Source: Scybalousia_A sp045221575 (GTDB taxonomy: Bacteria; Bacteroidota; Bacteroidia; Bacteroidales; P3). From it: a stretch of 64,000 bases of DNA. A program made the translations under genes and the position numbers. Position 1 is the first letter of the stretch. Each line of letters starts with the position of its first letter. Positions 9,178 to 16,531 of the stretch are shown piece by piece. The stretch is taken from assembly GCA_045221575.1 (NCBI GenBank), contig JBGUWU010000024.1:14056-78055 (forward strand), in the 5' to 3' direction. Below the pieces are notes generated by a model that saw only the letters and a list, made by a program, of their open reading frames with translations, ran no database searches and had not been told where the DNA came from.

Positions 9178-9627
9178 ATGAAGAAATTATTTAAAAGATT
9201 ATTCTTTATTTTGTTCGCAACAGCAACAGTATTCAGTTTTTCTGCATGCGATGACGATGATGATGACGATGCGACAAACCCTAGCCAAGCTCAAATAGAA
9301 GAATATATATATGGAGTTTGGAACCTGGATTTAGGCGATACTTATTATCGTTTCTGGCTTGCAGAAGATAATGGAGATGATTTCAATGGCAATTTCCACT
9401 ATTACGATAAAACCGATAGTGATAGAGTTCTTTTGGTTACAGATTTTCATTGGGAATTAGATGGCAACACAATTATAATTACTCTTCCTGACTATATGCA
9501 ACAAGGAGGCGATATAACTTATAAAATAGTTGAAATAAGTGCTTCAAAAATGAAGTTTAAAGGAGCTTTGCCTCATAACCAAAAAGAAGGAACTTATACT
9601 CTTAGAAAAGAAGGAAACTTAAGATAA
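9178..9627 (+). CDS. Small lipoprotein with a poly-aspartate linker
   Basis: I start at the ATG at 9178. The longer frame opens at a GTG (9154), which would precede a normal signal sequence by eight non-hydrophobic residues. From 9178 the protein is 149 residues: a signal peptide, the lipobox FSFSAC, then a run of seven aspartates acting as linker. A compact beta-rich domain follows (GVWNLDLGDTYYRFWLA..., WELDGNTIIITLPDY, ISASKMKFKGAL), with the look of a small lipocalin-like or calycin-like Bacteroidota lipoprotein. The acidic run right after the lipidated cysteine may affect lipoprotein localisation, since an acidic signal there is known to drive surface export in Bacteroidota. It is followed by a strong terminator. 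Confidence 0.65.
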   Translation: MKKLFKRLFFILFATATVFSFSACDDDDDDDATNPSQAQIEEYIYGVWNLDLGDTYYRFWLAEDNGDDFNGNFHYYDKTDSDRVLLVTDFHWELDGNTIIITLPDYMQQGGDITYKIVEISASKMKFKGALPHNQKEGTYTLRKEGNLR

Positions 9628-9651
9628 AAAAAAGACAAATACATATTGTTG

Positions 9652-9692
9652 AAAGGCTTTAATGTTATTACAACTTTAAAGCCTTTTTTTTT
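9652..9692 (+). terminator. Rho-independent terminator of the dxs-atpB-lipoprotein run
   Basis: A perfect 11-bp stem (AAAGGCTTTAA at 9652-9662 with TTAAAGCCTTT at 9676-9686) has a 13-nt loop and is followed by an uninterrupted T run to 9692. Confidence 0.9.
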
Positions 9693-9710
9693 ATGCTAAA
9701 TCTTGTATAA

Positions 9711-9820
9711 AAAAAAGATCAAGTTTTAAAGAAAAAAGATCAACTTTTAGCGAAACAAAATCAACTTCTAAAGAAATAAAATCAACTCTTTTTTTACTAA
9801 AATCAACTCTTTTTGAGAGA
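9711..9820. repeat. Tandem 21-bp phased repeat, locus 1 (five units)
   Basis: The word ATCAA starts at 9718, 9739, 9760, 9781 and 9802, an exact 21-bp period. The unit is close to AAAATCAACTTTTAAAGAAA. Read on the plus strand this gives a degenerate heptapeptide pattern (KRSTFSE, KSTSKEI), but no convincing gene. It fills the space between two facing terminators. Related arrays lie near 19.97, 29.23, 38.05 and 48.01 kb. Confidence 0.85.
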
Positions 9821-9857
9821 ATTGAGGTCATATACATATTTTCTTGATAGATGAAAA

Positions 9858-9896
9858 ACAAAAAAAGCCACAAATTCTAAAAAAGAACTTATGGCT
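9858..9896 (-). terminator. Rho-independent terminator of pnp
   Basis: Read on the minus strand, a 12-bp stem (including three G-U pairs) pairs AGCCATAAGTTC with GAATTTGTGGCT across a T-rich loop. A T run follows, ending near 9859. It lies about 30 bp after the pnp stop. Confidence 0.85.
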
Positions 9897-9926
9897 CCAA
9901 AAAAATAACAGTTATGTAATATAGAT

Positions 9927-12179
9927 TTAGTATCTATCAGAATCTCTTCTTAGGTTGTTGTGCATAGGAGAGAATTTTCCTTTTTCGTTGTTGTTTTGTC
10001 TTGGTTTGTTGTTATTGCTATTTTTTGAAGAGTTAGAGTGTCTTTGTCCTCTTGGCTCAACATAACCTTCTGGTTTTGGAATAAGAACCTTACGAGATAG
10101 TTTAAACTTACCTGTTTGTTTGTCTATGCCTATCAATTTTATTCTTACTTGATCACCTTCCTTTAAAACATCTTCAACGTTTTCAATTCTCTTCCAATCA
10201 ATCTCAGTTACATGAAGCAAACCTTCTTTGCCTGGCATAAATTCAACGAAAGCACCGAAAGATAAGATTGATTTTACAACACCATCATAAACTTCTCCAA
10301 CTTCAGGAACAGCAATGATTGCCTTAATTTTTGCCATTGCCTTATCCAAACCTTCTTTATCAACAGAAGATATTTGAACCAAACCGAAATCACCAACTTC
10401 TTCAATGATGATAGTTGTATTTGTTTCTTTCTGCATTTCTTGGATAACCTTTCCTTGAGGTCCTATAACTGCACCAATAAATTCTTTAGGTATATGCATT
10501 GAAACAATACGAGGAACATGAGGTTTATAATCTTCTCTTGGAGCAGGTATTGTGTCAGTGATAATATTTAGTATGTGTTCTCTTCCTCTTTTTGCTTGTG
10601 CAAGAGCTTGTGCAAGTATATCATAAGAAAGACCTTCACATTTTATATCCATTTGACAAGCAGTAATACCGTCTGCAGTACCACAAACTTTGAAGTCCAT
10701 ATCTCCCAAGTGGTCTTCATCGCCAAGAATGTCTGAAAGGACAGCCCATTTACCATCTTTTTCTATCAATCCCATAGCAATACCAGAAACAGGTTTAGCA
10801 ATAGGAACACCAGCGTCCATTAAAGCTAAACAACCTGCACAAACTGTAGCCATAGAAGAAGAACCGTTGCTCTCTAATATGTCGCTAACAACACGAATAG
10901 TGTAAGGACAATCTTCTTCATTAGGAAGTATTTGTTTCAAAGCTCTCATTGCAAGATTACCATGACCTATTTCTCTTCTTGAAGTAGATTTGTTTCCTTT
11001 AACCTCTCCTGTTGCAAAGCCAGGGAAATTATAATGAAGAATAAAACGATTGGAACCTTCTATCATAGCACCGTCTATTGTTTGCTCATCAAGTTTGGTT
11101 CCTAAAGTACAAGTAGAAAGAGATTGAGTTTCTCCTCTTGTGAATATAGCAGAACCATGAGCAGATGGAAGATAATCTACTTCTGCCCAAATAGGACGAA
11201 TTTCTTCTAATTGTCTGCCATCTAAACGTACTCTTTCATTAAGAACCATATTTCTCATGGCTTCTTTCTCAATGTTTTTGTAGTAACGGTTTAGCATAAC
11301 AGCATGTTCTTGCTTGTATTCTTCTTCTAAAGTAGCAAAAAACTCTTCTTTGATTGCATCAAATCTTTCTCCTCTTTCGTGTTTAGATTTTATTCCTTCT
11401 TTTGCAAGGTCATAACATTTTTGATAGCAAGCATCGTACATCTTTTGCTTTACTTCTTCGTCATCTTCTTCGTGGCAGTACTCTCTCTTAACAGTTTTTC
11501 CAACCATTTCTGTTAATTCTTCAAGAGCTTGGCAGTGTATTTTTATTGTTTCATGAGCAGTTTTTAGGGCTTCAAGCATAGTTTCTTCTGAAACTTCTTT
11601 CATCTCACCCTCAACCATCATTATATTATCTTTTGTAGCAGCGACGATAAGGTCTAACTCTGCTTTTGCTTGTTCTTCGTAGTTAGGATTTATTTTAAAC
11701 TCACCATCTATCAACGCAACTCTACATTCACTTACAGGACCATCAAAAGGAATATCACTGCAAGCTAAAGCACTTGCAGCAGCTAAAGCAGCTAAAGCGT
11801 CTGGTGGATTTTTTTCATCACCAGAAATAAGAGTTATTTGAACTTGTACTTCTGCATGATAGTTATCTGGAAATAGAGGTCTTAAAGCTCTATCTACTAA
11901 ACGAGAGATAAGTATTTCATATTCTGAAGGACGAGATTCACGTTTAAAGAAACCTCCAGGAAACTTACCGGTAGCGGCAAATTTTTCTTGGTAATCAACA
12001 CTTAAAGGCATGAAATCAACATCTGCTCCAGCTTCTTTTTTTGCACAAACAGTAGCGAGAATCATAGTATCGCCCATCTTAACAACAGCAGAACCGTCTG
12101 CTTGTTTTGCCAACTTGCCTGTTTCTATTTCTATCTGTCTTCCGTCAAGCAAGTTAAAAATCTTTTTAATTCCGATCAT
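9927..12179 (-). CDS. pnp: Polynucleotide phosphorylase
   Basis: PNPase is the phosphorolytic 3'-5' exoribonuclease of RNA turnover. The 750 residues show the standard order. The first RNase PH domain carries FFKRESRPSEYEILISRLVDRALRPLFP (split here as FFKRESRPSEYEILIS and RLVDRALRPLFP). An all-helical linker follows, then the second, catalytic PH domain (FTRGETQSL, NFPGFATGEV, RREIGHGNLAMRAL, SDILESNGSSSMA). The KH domain has IGPQGKVIQEMQ near residues 560-620, and the S1 domain has GVVKSILSFGAFVEF near 630-700. It ends in a basic, Asn-rich low-complexity tail, likely for RNA contacts. It follows rpsO in the classic order, but a terminator separates them and its leader contains two hairpins. 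Confidence 0.97.
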   Translation of the reverse strand: MIGIKKIFNLLDGRQIEIETGKLAKQADGSAVVKMGDTMILATVCAKKEAGADVDFMPLSVDYQEKFAATGKFPGGFFKRESRPSEYEILISRLVDRALRPLFPDNYHAEVQVQITLISGDEKNPPDALAALAAASALACSDIPFDGPVSECRVALIDGEFKINPNYEEQAKAELDLIVAATKDNIMMVEGEMKEVSEETMLEALKTAHETIKIHCQALEELTEMVGKTVKREYCHEEDDEEVKQKMYDACYQKCYDLAKEGIKSKHERGERFDAIKEEFFATLEEEYKQEHAVMLNRYYKNIEKEAMRNMVLNERVRLDGRQLEEIRPIWAEVDYLPSAHGSAIFTRGETQSLSTCTLGTKLDEQTIDGAMIEGSNRFILHYNFPGFATGEVKGNKSTSRREIGHGNLAMRALKQILPNEEDCPYTIRVVSDILESNGSSSMATVCAGCLALMDAGVPIAKPVSGIAMGLIEKDGKWAVLSDILGDEDHLGDMDFKVCGTADGITACQMDIKCEGLSYDILAQALAQAKRGREHILNIITDTIPAPREDYKPHVPRIVSMHIPKEFIGAVIGPQGKVIQEMQKETNTTIIIEEVGDFGLVQISSVDKEGLDKAMAKIKAIIAVPEVGEVYDGVVKSILSFGAFVEFMPGKEGLLHVTEIDWKRIENVEDVLKEGDQVRIKLIGIDKQTGKFKLSRKVLIPKPEGYVEPRGQRHSNSSKNSNNNKPRQNNNEKGKFSPMHNNLRRDSDRY

Positions 12180-12204
12180 CTTAAATATAAATTATTTTTT
12201 AAAC

Positions 12205-12270
12205 ATCTTTCCAAGTGAAGCCTTGCTTGGAACAATAAACCCAATCTTAGGACTACTTTATCCTAAATAT
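12205..12270 (-). promoter_or_regulatory. Two small hairpins in the pnp leader
   Basis: Between the rpsO terminator and the pnp start are two inverted repeats. TTCCAAG/CTTGGAA occupies 12209-12215 with 12226-12232, and TTAGGA/TCCTAA occupies 12247-12252 with 12261-12266. In E. coli the pnp leader hairpin is cut by RNase III and PNPase then represses its own translation. A similar role here is inference. Confidence 0.4.
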
Positions 12271-12317
12271 ACATCTTCATAATAAAATATCTGGCTTCAA
12301 ACTAATCATAAAACAAC

Positions 12318-12356
12318 AAAAAAAGCAAATAGGACATATCTTTCAGTCCTATTTGC
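12318..12356 (-). terminator. Rho-independent terminator of rpsO
   Basis: A perfect 11-bp stem (GCAAATAGGAC at 12325-12335 with its complement at 12346-12356) has a 10-nt loop. On the minus strand a T7 run follows. It separates rpsO from pnp. Confidence 0.9.
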
Positions 12357-12390
12357 TATCGATTTTCTTAAATTTTCAGTTTTATCAACA

Positions 12391-12660
12391 TTATTTTCTT
12401 AAACCTAAAGCCTTTATTATTGCACGATATCTTTCAATATCTTTTTTCTTTAAGTAATCAAGCATTTTTCTACGCTTACCAACTAAAAGAACTAAAGCAC
12501 GGTTTGTGAATTTGTCATTTTTGTGTTCTTTGCAATACTCTGTAAGGTGTTTAATACGGAAAGTAAATAAAGCTATTTGACCTTCTGTACTACCTGTATC
12601 TTGTGCATTCTTACCAAATTTAGCAAAGATTTCTTGTTTTTTTTCGCTTGTTAAATACAT
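12391..12660 (-). CDS. rpsO: 30S ribosomal protein S15
   Basis: S15 is a primary 16S rRNA-binding protein of the small-subunit platform. The 89-residue sequence has the usual length and signature: FGKNAQDTGSTEGQIALFTFRI, best quoted as NAQDTGSTEGQIALFT, followed by HLTEYCKEHKND, LVGKRRKMLDYLKK and the C-terminal helix ERYRAIIKALGLRK. The gene has its own near-consensus promoter at 12740-12770 and an 80-nt leader. That promoter-leader is duplicated at 15547-15648 in front of an unrelated cassette. In several bacteria S15 represses its own mRNA by binding the leader, so the conserved leader could be a target. Confidence 0.97.
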   Translation of the reverse strand: MYLTSEKKQEIFAKFGKNAQDTGSTEGQIALFTFRIKHLTEYCKEHKNDKFTNRALVLLVGKRRKMLDYLKKKDIERYRAIIKALGLRK

Positions 12661-12667
12661 TTTTTTC

Positions 12668-12751
12668 TACTTTTAATTAATTAAACAATAATGAACTAAC
12701 GGCAAATATTCCATCTAACCCTCGTTCAATTTCAGGTTGCAAAATTACAAC
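12668..12751 (-). repeat. rpsO leader copy 1 (84-bp direct repeat)
   Basis: The first 43 positions (12668-12710) are identical to 15547-15589. The remainder, including the -7 box, is similar with a few substitutions and one compensating indel pair. This copy is the rpsO leader and promoter; the other precedes the secreted-protein cassette. Confidence 0.9.
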
Positions 12752-12770
12752 CTTTTTTCTAACTACCAAA
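12740..12770 (-). promoter_or_regulatory. rpsO promoter
   Basis: On the minus strand this is TTTG (12770-12767), 19 bp, then TAATTTTG (12747-12740), a textbook Bacteroidota promoter. It begins only 17 bp after the stop of the preceding cassette gene, so cassette transcripts may also run into rpsO. Confidence 0.8.
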
Positions 12771-12787
12771 ACTTTACTCTAAATAAT

Positions 12788-13333
12788 TTAAATATATTTG
12801 TCTAAAATATTCATCGTTATATTAATAATTCCTTTATCACATGATTGAAATATGTAATTGGCTTTTAGCACCAATATTTTGTTTTTCCCTTCGGTTGTTT
12901 TTAAACACATTTTTCTAACTTCGCTGTGTTTTAGGCTGCTATCTGAAATAACAACATCAGATATATCTATTAACTCTTGAATTTCTTTATTTAGAATGTC
13001 AATATCTACTATTATATCTTCAGGTATAATTAAAGATATTTTATCTCCGTCAATATATGCTTGGCAATGAGAATTTCCTTCTCCTTTGCATTCTACATAG
13101 CAAACTCTTGTTCCATTTTTATCTACAGCCCAATATTGATCAACCCTATCAAATCCATAATATATATTAATAGTTTGTAGACCTAAAAAGCCGCCATGTA
13201 CTTCTATTAATTTTCCTCCTTCTTTAGAAACATTAAGTTCAAAAGGAGGATTATCAGCATTAGTAACAGCAAAAATTAACAAGCATGCAATAGATAGTAA
13301 ACATTTTTTTAGATTAAAATTATTCATTTTCAT
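12788..13333 (-). CDS. Secreted CxGEGx3C protein, paralogue B (last gene of the cassette)
   Basis: I do not recognise this family. I choose the ATG at 13333, overlapping the stop of the thioredoxin-like gene by 14 bp; an ATG at 13327 is equally possible. The longer frame to 13378 lies wholly inside the upstream gene. The 181-residue product has a signal peptide ending TNAD. A mature domain follows with FELNVSKEGGKLIEV, GGFLGL and Cys82-KGEGNSH-Cys90. Its layout matches the product of 15027-15539 (VNREGGKIV, SGFLGL, C-DGEGVNR-C), so the two are paralogues. The paired cysteines and the CxxC thioredoxin-like gene directly upstream suggest a disulfide handled by that partner. This is inference. 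Confidence 0.65.
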   Translation of the reverse strand: MKMNNFNLKKCLLSIACLLIFAVTNADNPPFELNVSKEGGKLIEVHGGFLGLQTINIYYGFDRVDQYWAVDKNGTRVCYVECKGEGNSHCQAYIDGDKISLIIPEDIIVDIDILNKEIQELIDISDVVISDSSLKHSEVRKMCLKTTEGKNKILVLKANYIFQSCDKGIINITMNILDKYI

Positions 13334-13808
13334 GTTGATCAAATAATTTGTTGTTAATAAAATCTGTATATGGTTCAAATATTGTTACACGTTTATTGTC
13401 AATGAGGACAATTTTAGGGAATGTTTTTTCATCAATAACCTTACCACATAAACTTTTATAAGATTCCTCATCGCTAAAGATTCTCATTTTAATAAAAGGG
13501 AAGTAATACTTTGAGGTATTATAAAAAACTTTCCTTACAGATATGTCTTCTAAATCATTTTTTTGTAAGAAAGATACAGTAACTATGTTGAATCTATTAT
13601 TACTATATGCATTATTGGATTCTAAATATTTTTCTACCTCAAGATAACAATTATGACAACTATTTGTAGAAACGAATATGAGTAAATTAATTTTATTAGT
13701 ATCCAATGTAACTTCATTATATCTTAAATCATAGAACTTAAGATTTTGCGACATAATTGCAGAGATAGTAAAGATAGTTAGAATAAGTGGTATTATTTTT
13801 TGTTTCAT
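13320..13808 (-). CDS. Secreted thioredoxin-like protein with CHNC motif
   Basis: A 162-residue exported protein with a signal peptide ending AIMSQ. It has a thioredoxin-like start (NLLIFVSTNSCHNCYLEVEKYL) with Cys51-His-Asn-Cys54, then helix, strand and a proline before the late strand (KTFPKIVLIDNKRV), consistent with the cis-Pro loop. It is shorter than TlpA proteins and lacks a DUF4369 domain. Position is telling: it is one base downstream of the propeller-like gene and overlaps paralogue B. A role as oxidoreductase for the cassette's own cysteine-containing proteins is plausible but unproven. Confidence 0.65.
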   Translation of the reverse strand: MKQKIIPLILTIFTISAIMSQNLKFYDLRYNEVTLDTNKINLLIFVSTNSCHNCYLEVEKYLESNNAYSNNRFNIVTVSFLQKNDLEDISVRKVFYNTSKYYFPFIKMRIFSDEESYKSLCGKVIDEKTFPKIVLIDNKRVTIFEPYTDFINNKLFDQHENE

Positions 13809-13809
13809 A

Positions 13810-15030
13810 TTAAAAATGTGAGTTAAAAATATCTAATAGAAGTATGTTTTCATTATCTATTAAATAAGTATCCGAGAATTCTTTAATGTCTTTTTCTGTT
13901 AAAGAGTCTATTTTATTTAATCCAAGAGGGAGATCATAACTAAAGGTGTAAATTTTCTTTTCTCTAAATAATGTATAAATAGAAGTAAAGCCAATAGTCT
14001 TGCGATTACTTTTTACACTTTCATTTTCTCCTTTATCATCAATATCTTTTGTGTGTAGAACCCAATTATTTGCTTGTTTTATCCAAATGTCCAATGTCCC
14101 ATAATTTTGATTAGGTCTAACATAGGAGACAAATAATGTATCATTACTTGTATAAATACGAAAAATTCTTGAATAATTGTTCCAATAATTTGAAAGTAAG
14201 TATATTCTATCTGCAGGTTGTGGATATTTTTCCAATATCTTGTTCATGGTTTTAATCGGAAAAGTTTCCCAATTATCCTTACGTATTATAGTGTTAATAT
14301 GTTCAAGATTTAAATCGTATTCATGAATAGTATAGTTTCCAAGTTCAGCAAAAAGTATAGAGTTATTTGTTACGGCTATTTGTTTATTTTTTTGAATAAA
14401 AGATAGACCAGCAAGTGGTATGGAAATGTTTATAGTCTTTTCGATAGTTCCATCATTAGGGTTTAGTATAGATAAATGTAGAAATTTTGATTTGGGTTTT
14501 TGAGAACCAAAATATCCCCAACAAATCAGCAATTTTTTGTTTGGTAACAAAAGAATATCATTAATATCTTCTAATGTTTTAGAAAAAATGTATTCTTTTA
14601 TCAGAGAATTTGATTTTAAATCAAAAAATAATAAATGTAACTGTTTTTTATTATTGGTGTAGGAATTGATATATACAATAATGGTGTCGTAAAGAGAAAA
14701 AATGCCATCTATATAACACCTCCCATTAGCCAAGTGTTTTGGTATTGTCAGATTAATGGTAGATTGTTTTTGGGAAATAATGTTATATGTATGAACTTCT
14801 AATGAAGAAGTATTTATCTTATTAGTATGTGAATGCACAATATCAAATCTGTTTTCATTGTTGAAGCATATATGTGCTTTATTATAAGCTCCATTTAAAT
14901 TAAATTGTGGTAAGTTATTAAATATAACAGAAGTATCGCAATATAAGTATTGGGATGTTGTTTGTCCTAAGGATTGGTAGTACAAAACAAGAGAAATAAA
15001 AATAGCGATATACCTTGCAATCAAAATCAT
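13810..15030 (-). CDS. Exported beta-propeller-like protein
   Basis: A 406-residue protein with an N-terminal hydrophobic segment that may be a signal peptide (AIFISLVLYYQSLGQ). The body is a series of beta-strand repeats of the kind seen in Bacteroidota six-bladed propeller (BF3164-like) proteins: LEVHTYNIISQKQ, LHLLFFDLKSNSLIKEYIF, KKLLICWGYFG, NYTIHEYDLNLEHINTI, IFRIYTSNDTLFVSYV and KKIYTFSYDLPLG. I cannot assign a substrate. Its ATG overlaps the TGA of the gene before it (ATGA), implying translational coupling within the cassette. Base composition is as AT-rich as its surroundings. Confidence 0.5.
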   Translation of the reverse strand: MILIARYIAIFISLVLYYQSLGQTTSQYLYCDTSVIFNNLPQFNLNGAYNKAHICFNNENRFDIVHSHTNKINTSSLEVHTYNIISQKQSTINLTIPKHLANGRCYIDGIFSLYDTIIVYINSYTNNKKQLHLLFFDLKSNSLIKEYIFSKTLEDINDILLLPNKKLLICWGYFGSQKPKSKFLHLSILNPNDGTIEKTINISIPLAGLSFIQKNKQIAVTNNSILFAELGNYTIHEYDLNLEHINTIIRKDNWETFPIKTMNKILEKYPQPADRIYLLSNYWNNYSRIFRIYTSNDTLFVSYVRPNQNYGTLDIWIKQANNWVLHTKDIDDKGENESVKSNRKTIGFTSIYTLFREKKIYTFSYDLPLGLNKIDSLTEKDIKEFSDTYLIDNENILLLDIFNSHF

Positions 15031-15539
15031 AACGTACTAAATTCATTAGCGATCATGCTTATACAACCATTGCCTTCTTTATCTAAGTCCCATACTATTT
15101 TAAATGCAATATTTACTCTATTCCCCTCTACTGAAACCGAAGAAACTTTTTGAGTAAGACTTCCTCTATACGAATTATCATATATCATATCCTCAACATT
15201 AAGAAGCATCCTATCAAATAGTTCTTCGAAAGTACCAAAGTAGAAAGTATTTTTCCCGACACTGAAAGTATGTGATTTGCCATCTGGTGTTGTTACTCTG
15301 CACCTATTAACCCCCTCTCCATCGCAATTAACATGAACAACTTTCCCTTCTGTTCTATATTCAACTTTAAGAAATCCTACATATTGGTGATGAACAAGAC
15401 CAAGAAAACCGCTATGTGTTGTTACAATCTTTCCACCTTCTCTATTAACCTGAAAAATATATTCATCATCGTTTTCAGCATAAGCAAAATTGATAATAGA
15501 TAGAGTTAATAGTGCTAAAAATAAGAATCTTTTCTTCAT
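15027..15539 (-). CDS. Secreted CxGEGx3C protein, paralogue A (first gene of the cassette)
   Basis: A 170-residue exported protein of unrecognised family, with signal peptide MKKRFLFLALLTLSIINFAYA (cleavage near residue 21; no lipobox). The mature part carries FQVNREGGKIVTTHSGFLGL, then Cys72-DGEGVNR-Cys80 followed by RVTTPDGK, and a late cysteine in GNGCISM. The same arrangement recurs in the product of 12788-13333, three genes downstream. Transcription should start at the duplicated rpsO-type promoter (15619-15648), so expression may follow ribosome synthesis. A possible alternative is a small adhesin or inhibitor; no catalytic motif is visible. Confidence 0.65.
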   Translation of the reverse strand: MKKRFLFLALLTLSIINFAYAENDDEYIFQVNREGGKIVTTHSGFLGLVHHQYVGFLKVEYRTEGKVVHVNCDGEGVNRCRVTTPDGKSHTFSVGKNTFYFGTFEELFDRMLLNVEDMIYDNSYRGSLTQKVSSVSVEGNRVNIAFKIVWDLDKEGNGCISMIANEFSTL

Positions 15540-15546
15540 TTTATTA

Positions 15547-15630
15547 TACTTTTAATTAATTAAACAATAATGAACTAACGGCAAATATTACATCAGCCCT
15601 CGTCCAATTTTGAAGTCGCAAAATTACAAC
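15547..15630 (-). repeat. rpsO leader copy 2, in front of the cassette
   Basis: Direct repeat of 12668-12751. The 43 bp next to the start codon are identical between copies, including GTTAGTTCATTATTG on the minus strand. The promoter-proximal part is less conserved. The two copies bracket exactly the four cassette genes. Confidence 0.9.
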
Positions 15631-15648
15631 TTTTTATTTACTGACAAA
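15619..15648 (-). promoter_or_regulatory. Cassette promoter (copy of the rpsO promoter)
   Basis: On the minus strand this is TTTG (15648-15645), 18 bp, then TAATTTTG (15626-15619). It starts 18 bp after the stop of the FKBP gene. Confidence 0.75.
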
Positions 15649-15666
15649 ATAAAATCAAAAGAAAAT

Positions 15667-16392
15667 TTATTCTGCTAAAACTTCTAACACTTTTAAGTCA
15701 TACATTTGAAGTTTAGGAGAATCTCCGTAACCAAGATTTGGGTGGAACCAAATAACATAGTGAGAACCACTATTCATCATGCAAAGTGCTTCTTTAACTC
15801 CTAAACATAACCCATCTATTCCTGTAGGTCCTGGACGTTTTCCATCTTTGTTGATATTAGTGCGAACCAATTCCCAACCATTTCCTTCTGTTAGTTCATA
15901 TTGAGTAAATTGTAATATCACTCTATCTCCGTTTCCTATAACAGGTTTTTTACCTTTACCCTGTTTTTCTATTTTATATTGCAAGCCACTTGAAGTCGTT
16001 TTTACATCTTTTGTTTTTGCATTCTCTGCTAAAAACTTATTGGCTCTGTCTAAGTCAGGTTTTGCCTTTTGGAAGGATTTTTCTTGCATATTTTCTTGAG
16101 TTCTGCGAGCGTATTCCATGATAATGCTTCTCATAGTCTCAACGTCCCACACACCATCAGTGTCTTTTGAGAATGCTTGTTTGAATCCTCTTGCATAAAG
16201 GTCGGCATTAACAGGTGCATCTTTGTCCATTGAGGCTTGCATTCCGTTTAAATATCCCAAAGCAAAAGAAGCAGAGTCTTTTAAATCTTTTAATTCAGTA
16301 GATTTAACTCTGTCATCATTCTTAGAACAAGAAAACAGAACTACAAAAGTTAGGCTTAGCCCTATTATATATAATAATGTATTGCGTTTCAT
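15667..16392 (-). CDS. FKBP-type peptidyl-prolyl isomerase lipoprotein
   Basis: A periplasmic proline-isomerase lipoprotein. I start at the ATG at 16392. The longer frame begins with TTG at 16422, which lies inside the -7 box TATTTTTG. The 241-residue protein has lipobox LFSCS, an FKBP N-terminal dimerisation-like helical region (DSASFALGYLNGMQASM, RGFKQAF), and then an FKBP domain from about residue 125 (SSGLQYKIEKQGKGKKPVIGNGDRV, quoted as GLQYKIEKQGKGKKP; later LGVKEALCMMNSGSHYVIW and NLGYGDS). The active-site aromatic pattern is partly altered, so the isomerase rate may be low. It is transcribed toward the cassette. Confidence 0.85.
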   Translation of the reverse strand: MKRNTLLYIIGLSLTFVVLFSCSKNDDRVKSTELKDLKDSASFALGYLNGMQASMDKDAPVNADLYARGFKQAFSKDTDGVWDVETMRSIIMEYARRTQENMQEKSFQKAKPDLDRANKFLAENAKTKDVKTTSSGLQYKIEKQGKGKKPVIGNGDRVILQFTQYELTEGNGWELVRTNINKDGKRPGPTGIDGLCLGVKEALCMMNSGSHYVIWFHPNLGYGDSPKLQMYDLKVLEVLAE

Positions 16393-16419
16393 TGTTTGTC
16401 TTTTTTTAATATTAGGTTG

Positions 16420-16427
16420 CAAAAATA
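16420..16427 (-). promoter_or_regulatory. -7 promoter element for the FKBP gene
   Basis: Minus-strand TATTTTTG, 28 bp before the ATG at 16392. It excludes the TTG at 16422 as a start. Confidence 0.5.
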
Positions 16428-16492
16428 TAAATTATTAGTCAGATACAAAAAAATAAAGGAGAAATAATAACGGATAAAAGAAATATTTTCAT

Positions 16493-16500
16493 TACTTTTG
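16493..16500 (+). promoter_or_regulatory. -7 promoter element for the EnvC-like gene
   Basis: TACTTTTG, 32 bp before the GTG start at 16532. It lies back to back with the FKBP promoter in a 140-bp divergent region. Confidence 0.55.
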
Positions 16501-16531
16501 CAACCGCTTTTAATTCTTAATACTATTTGTC

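Noticed and set aside
9691..9873. 60-residue minus-strand frame with repeated VDFxSLK
   Set aside because: It is the reverse reading of the 21-bp array between two terminators, with no supporting signal.
16393..16422. Start of the FKBP lipoprotein at the TTG at 16422
   Set aside because: The TTG overlaps the -7 element, and the ATG at 16392 begins the signal peptide directly.
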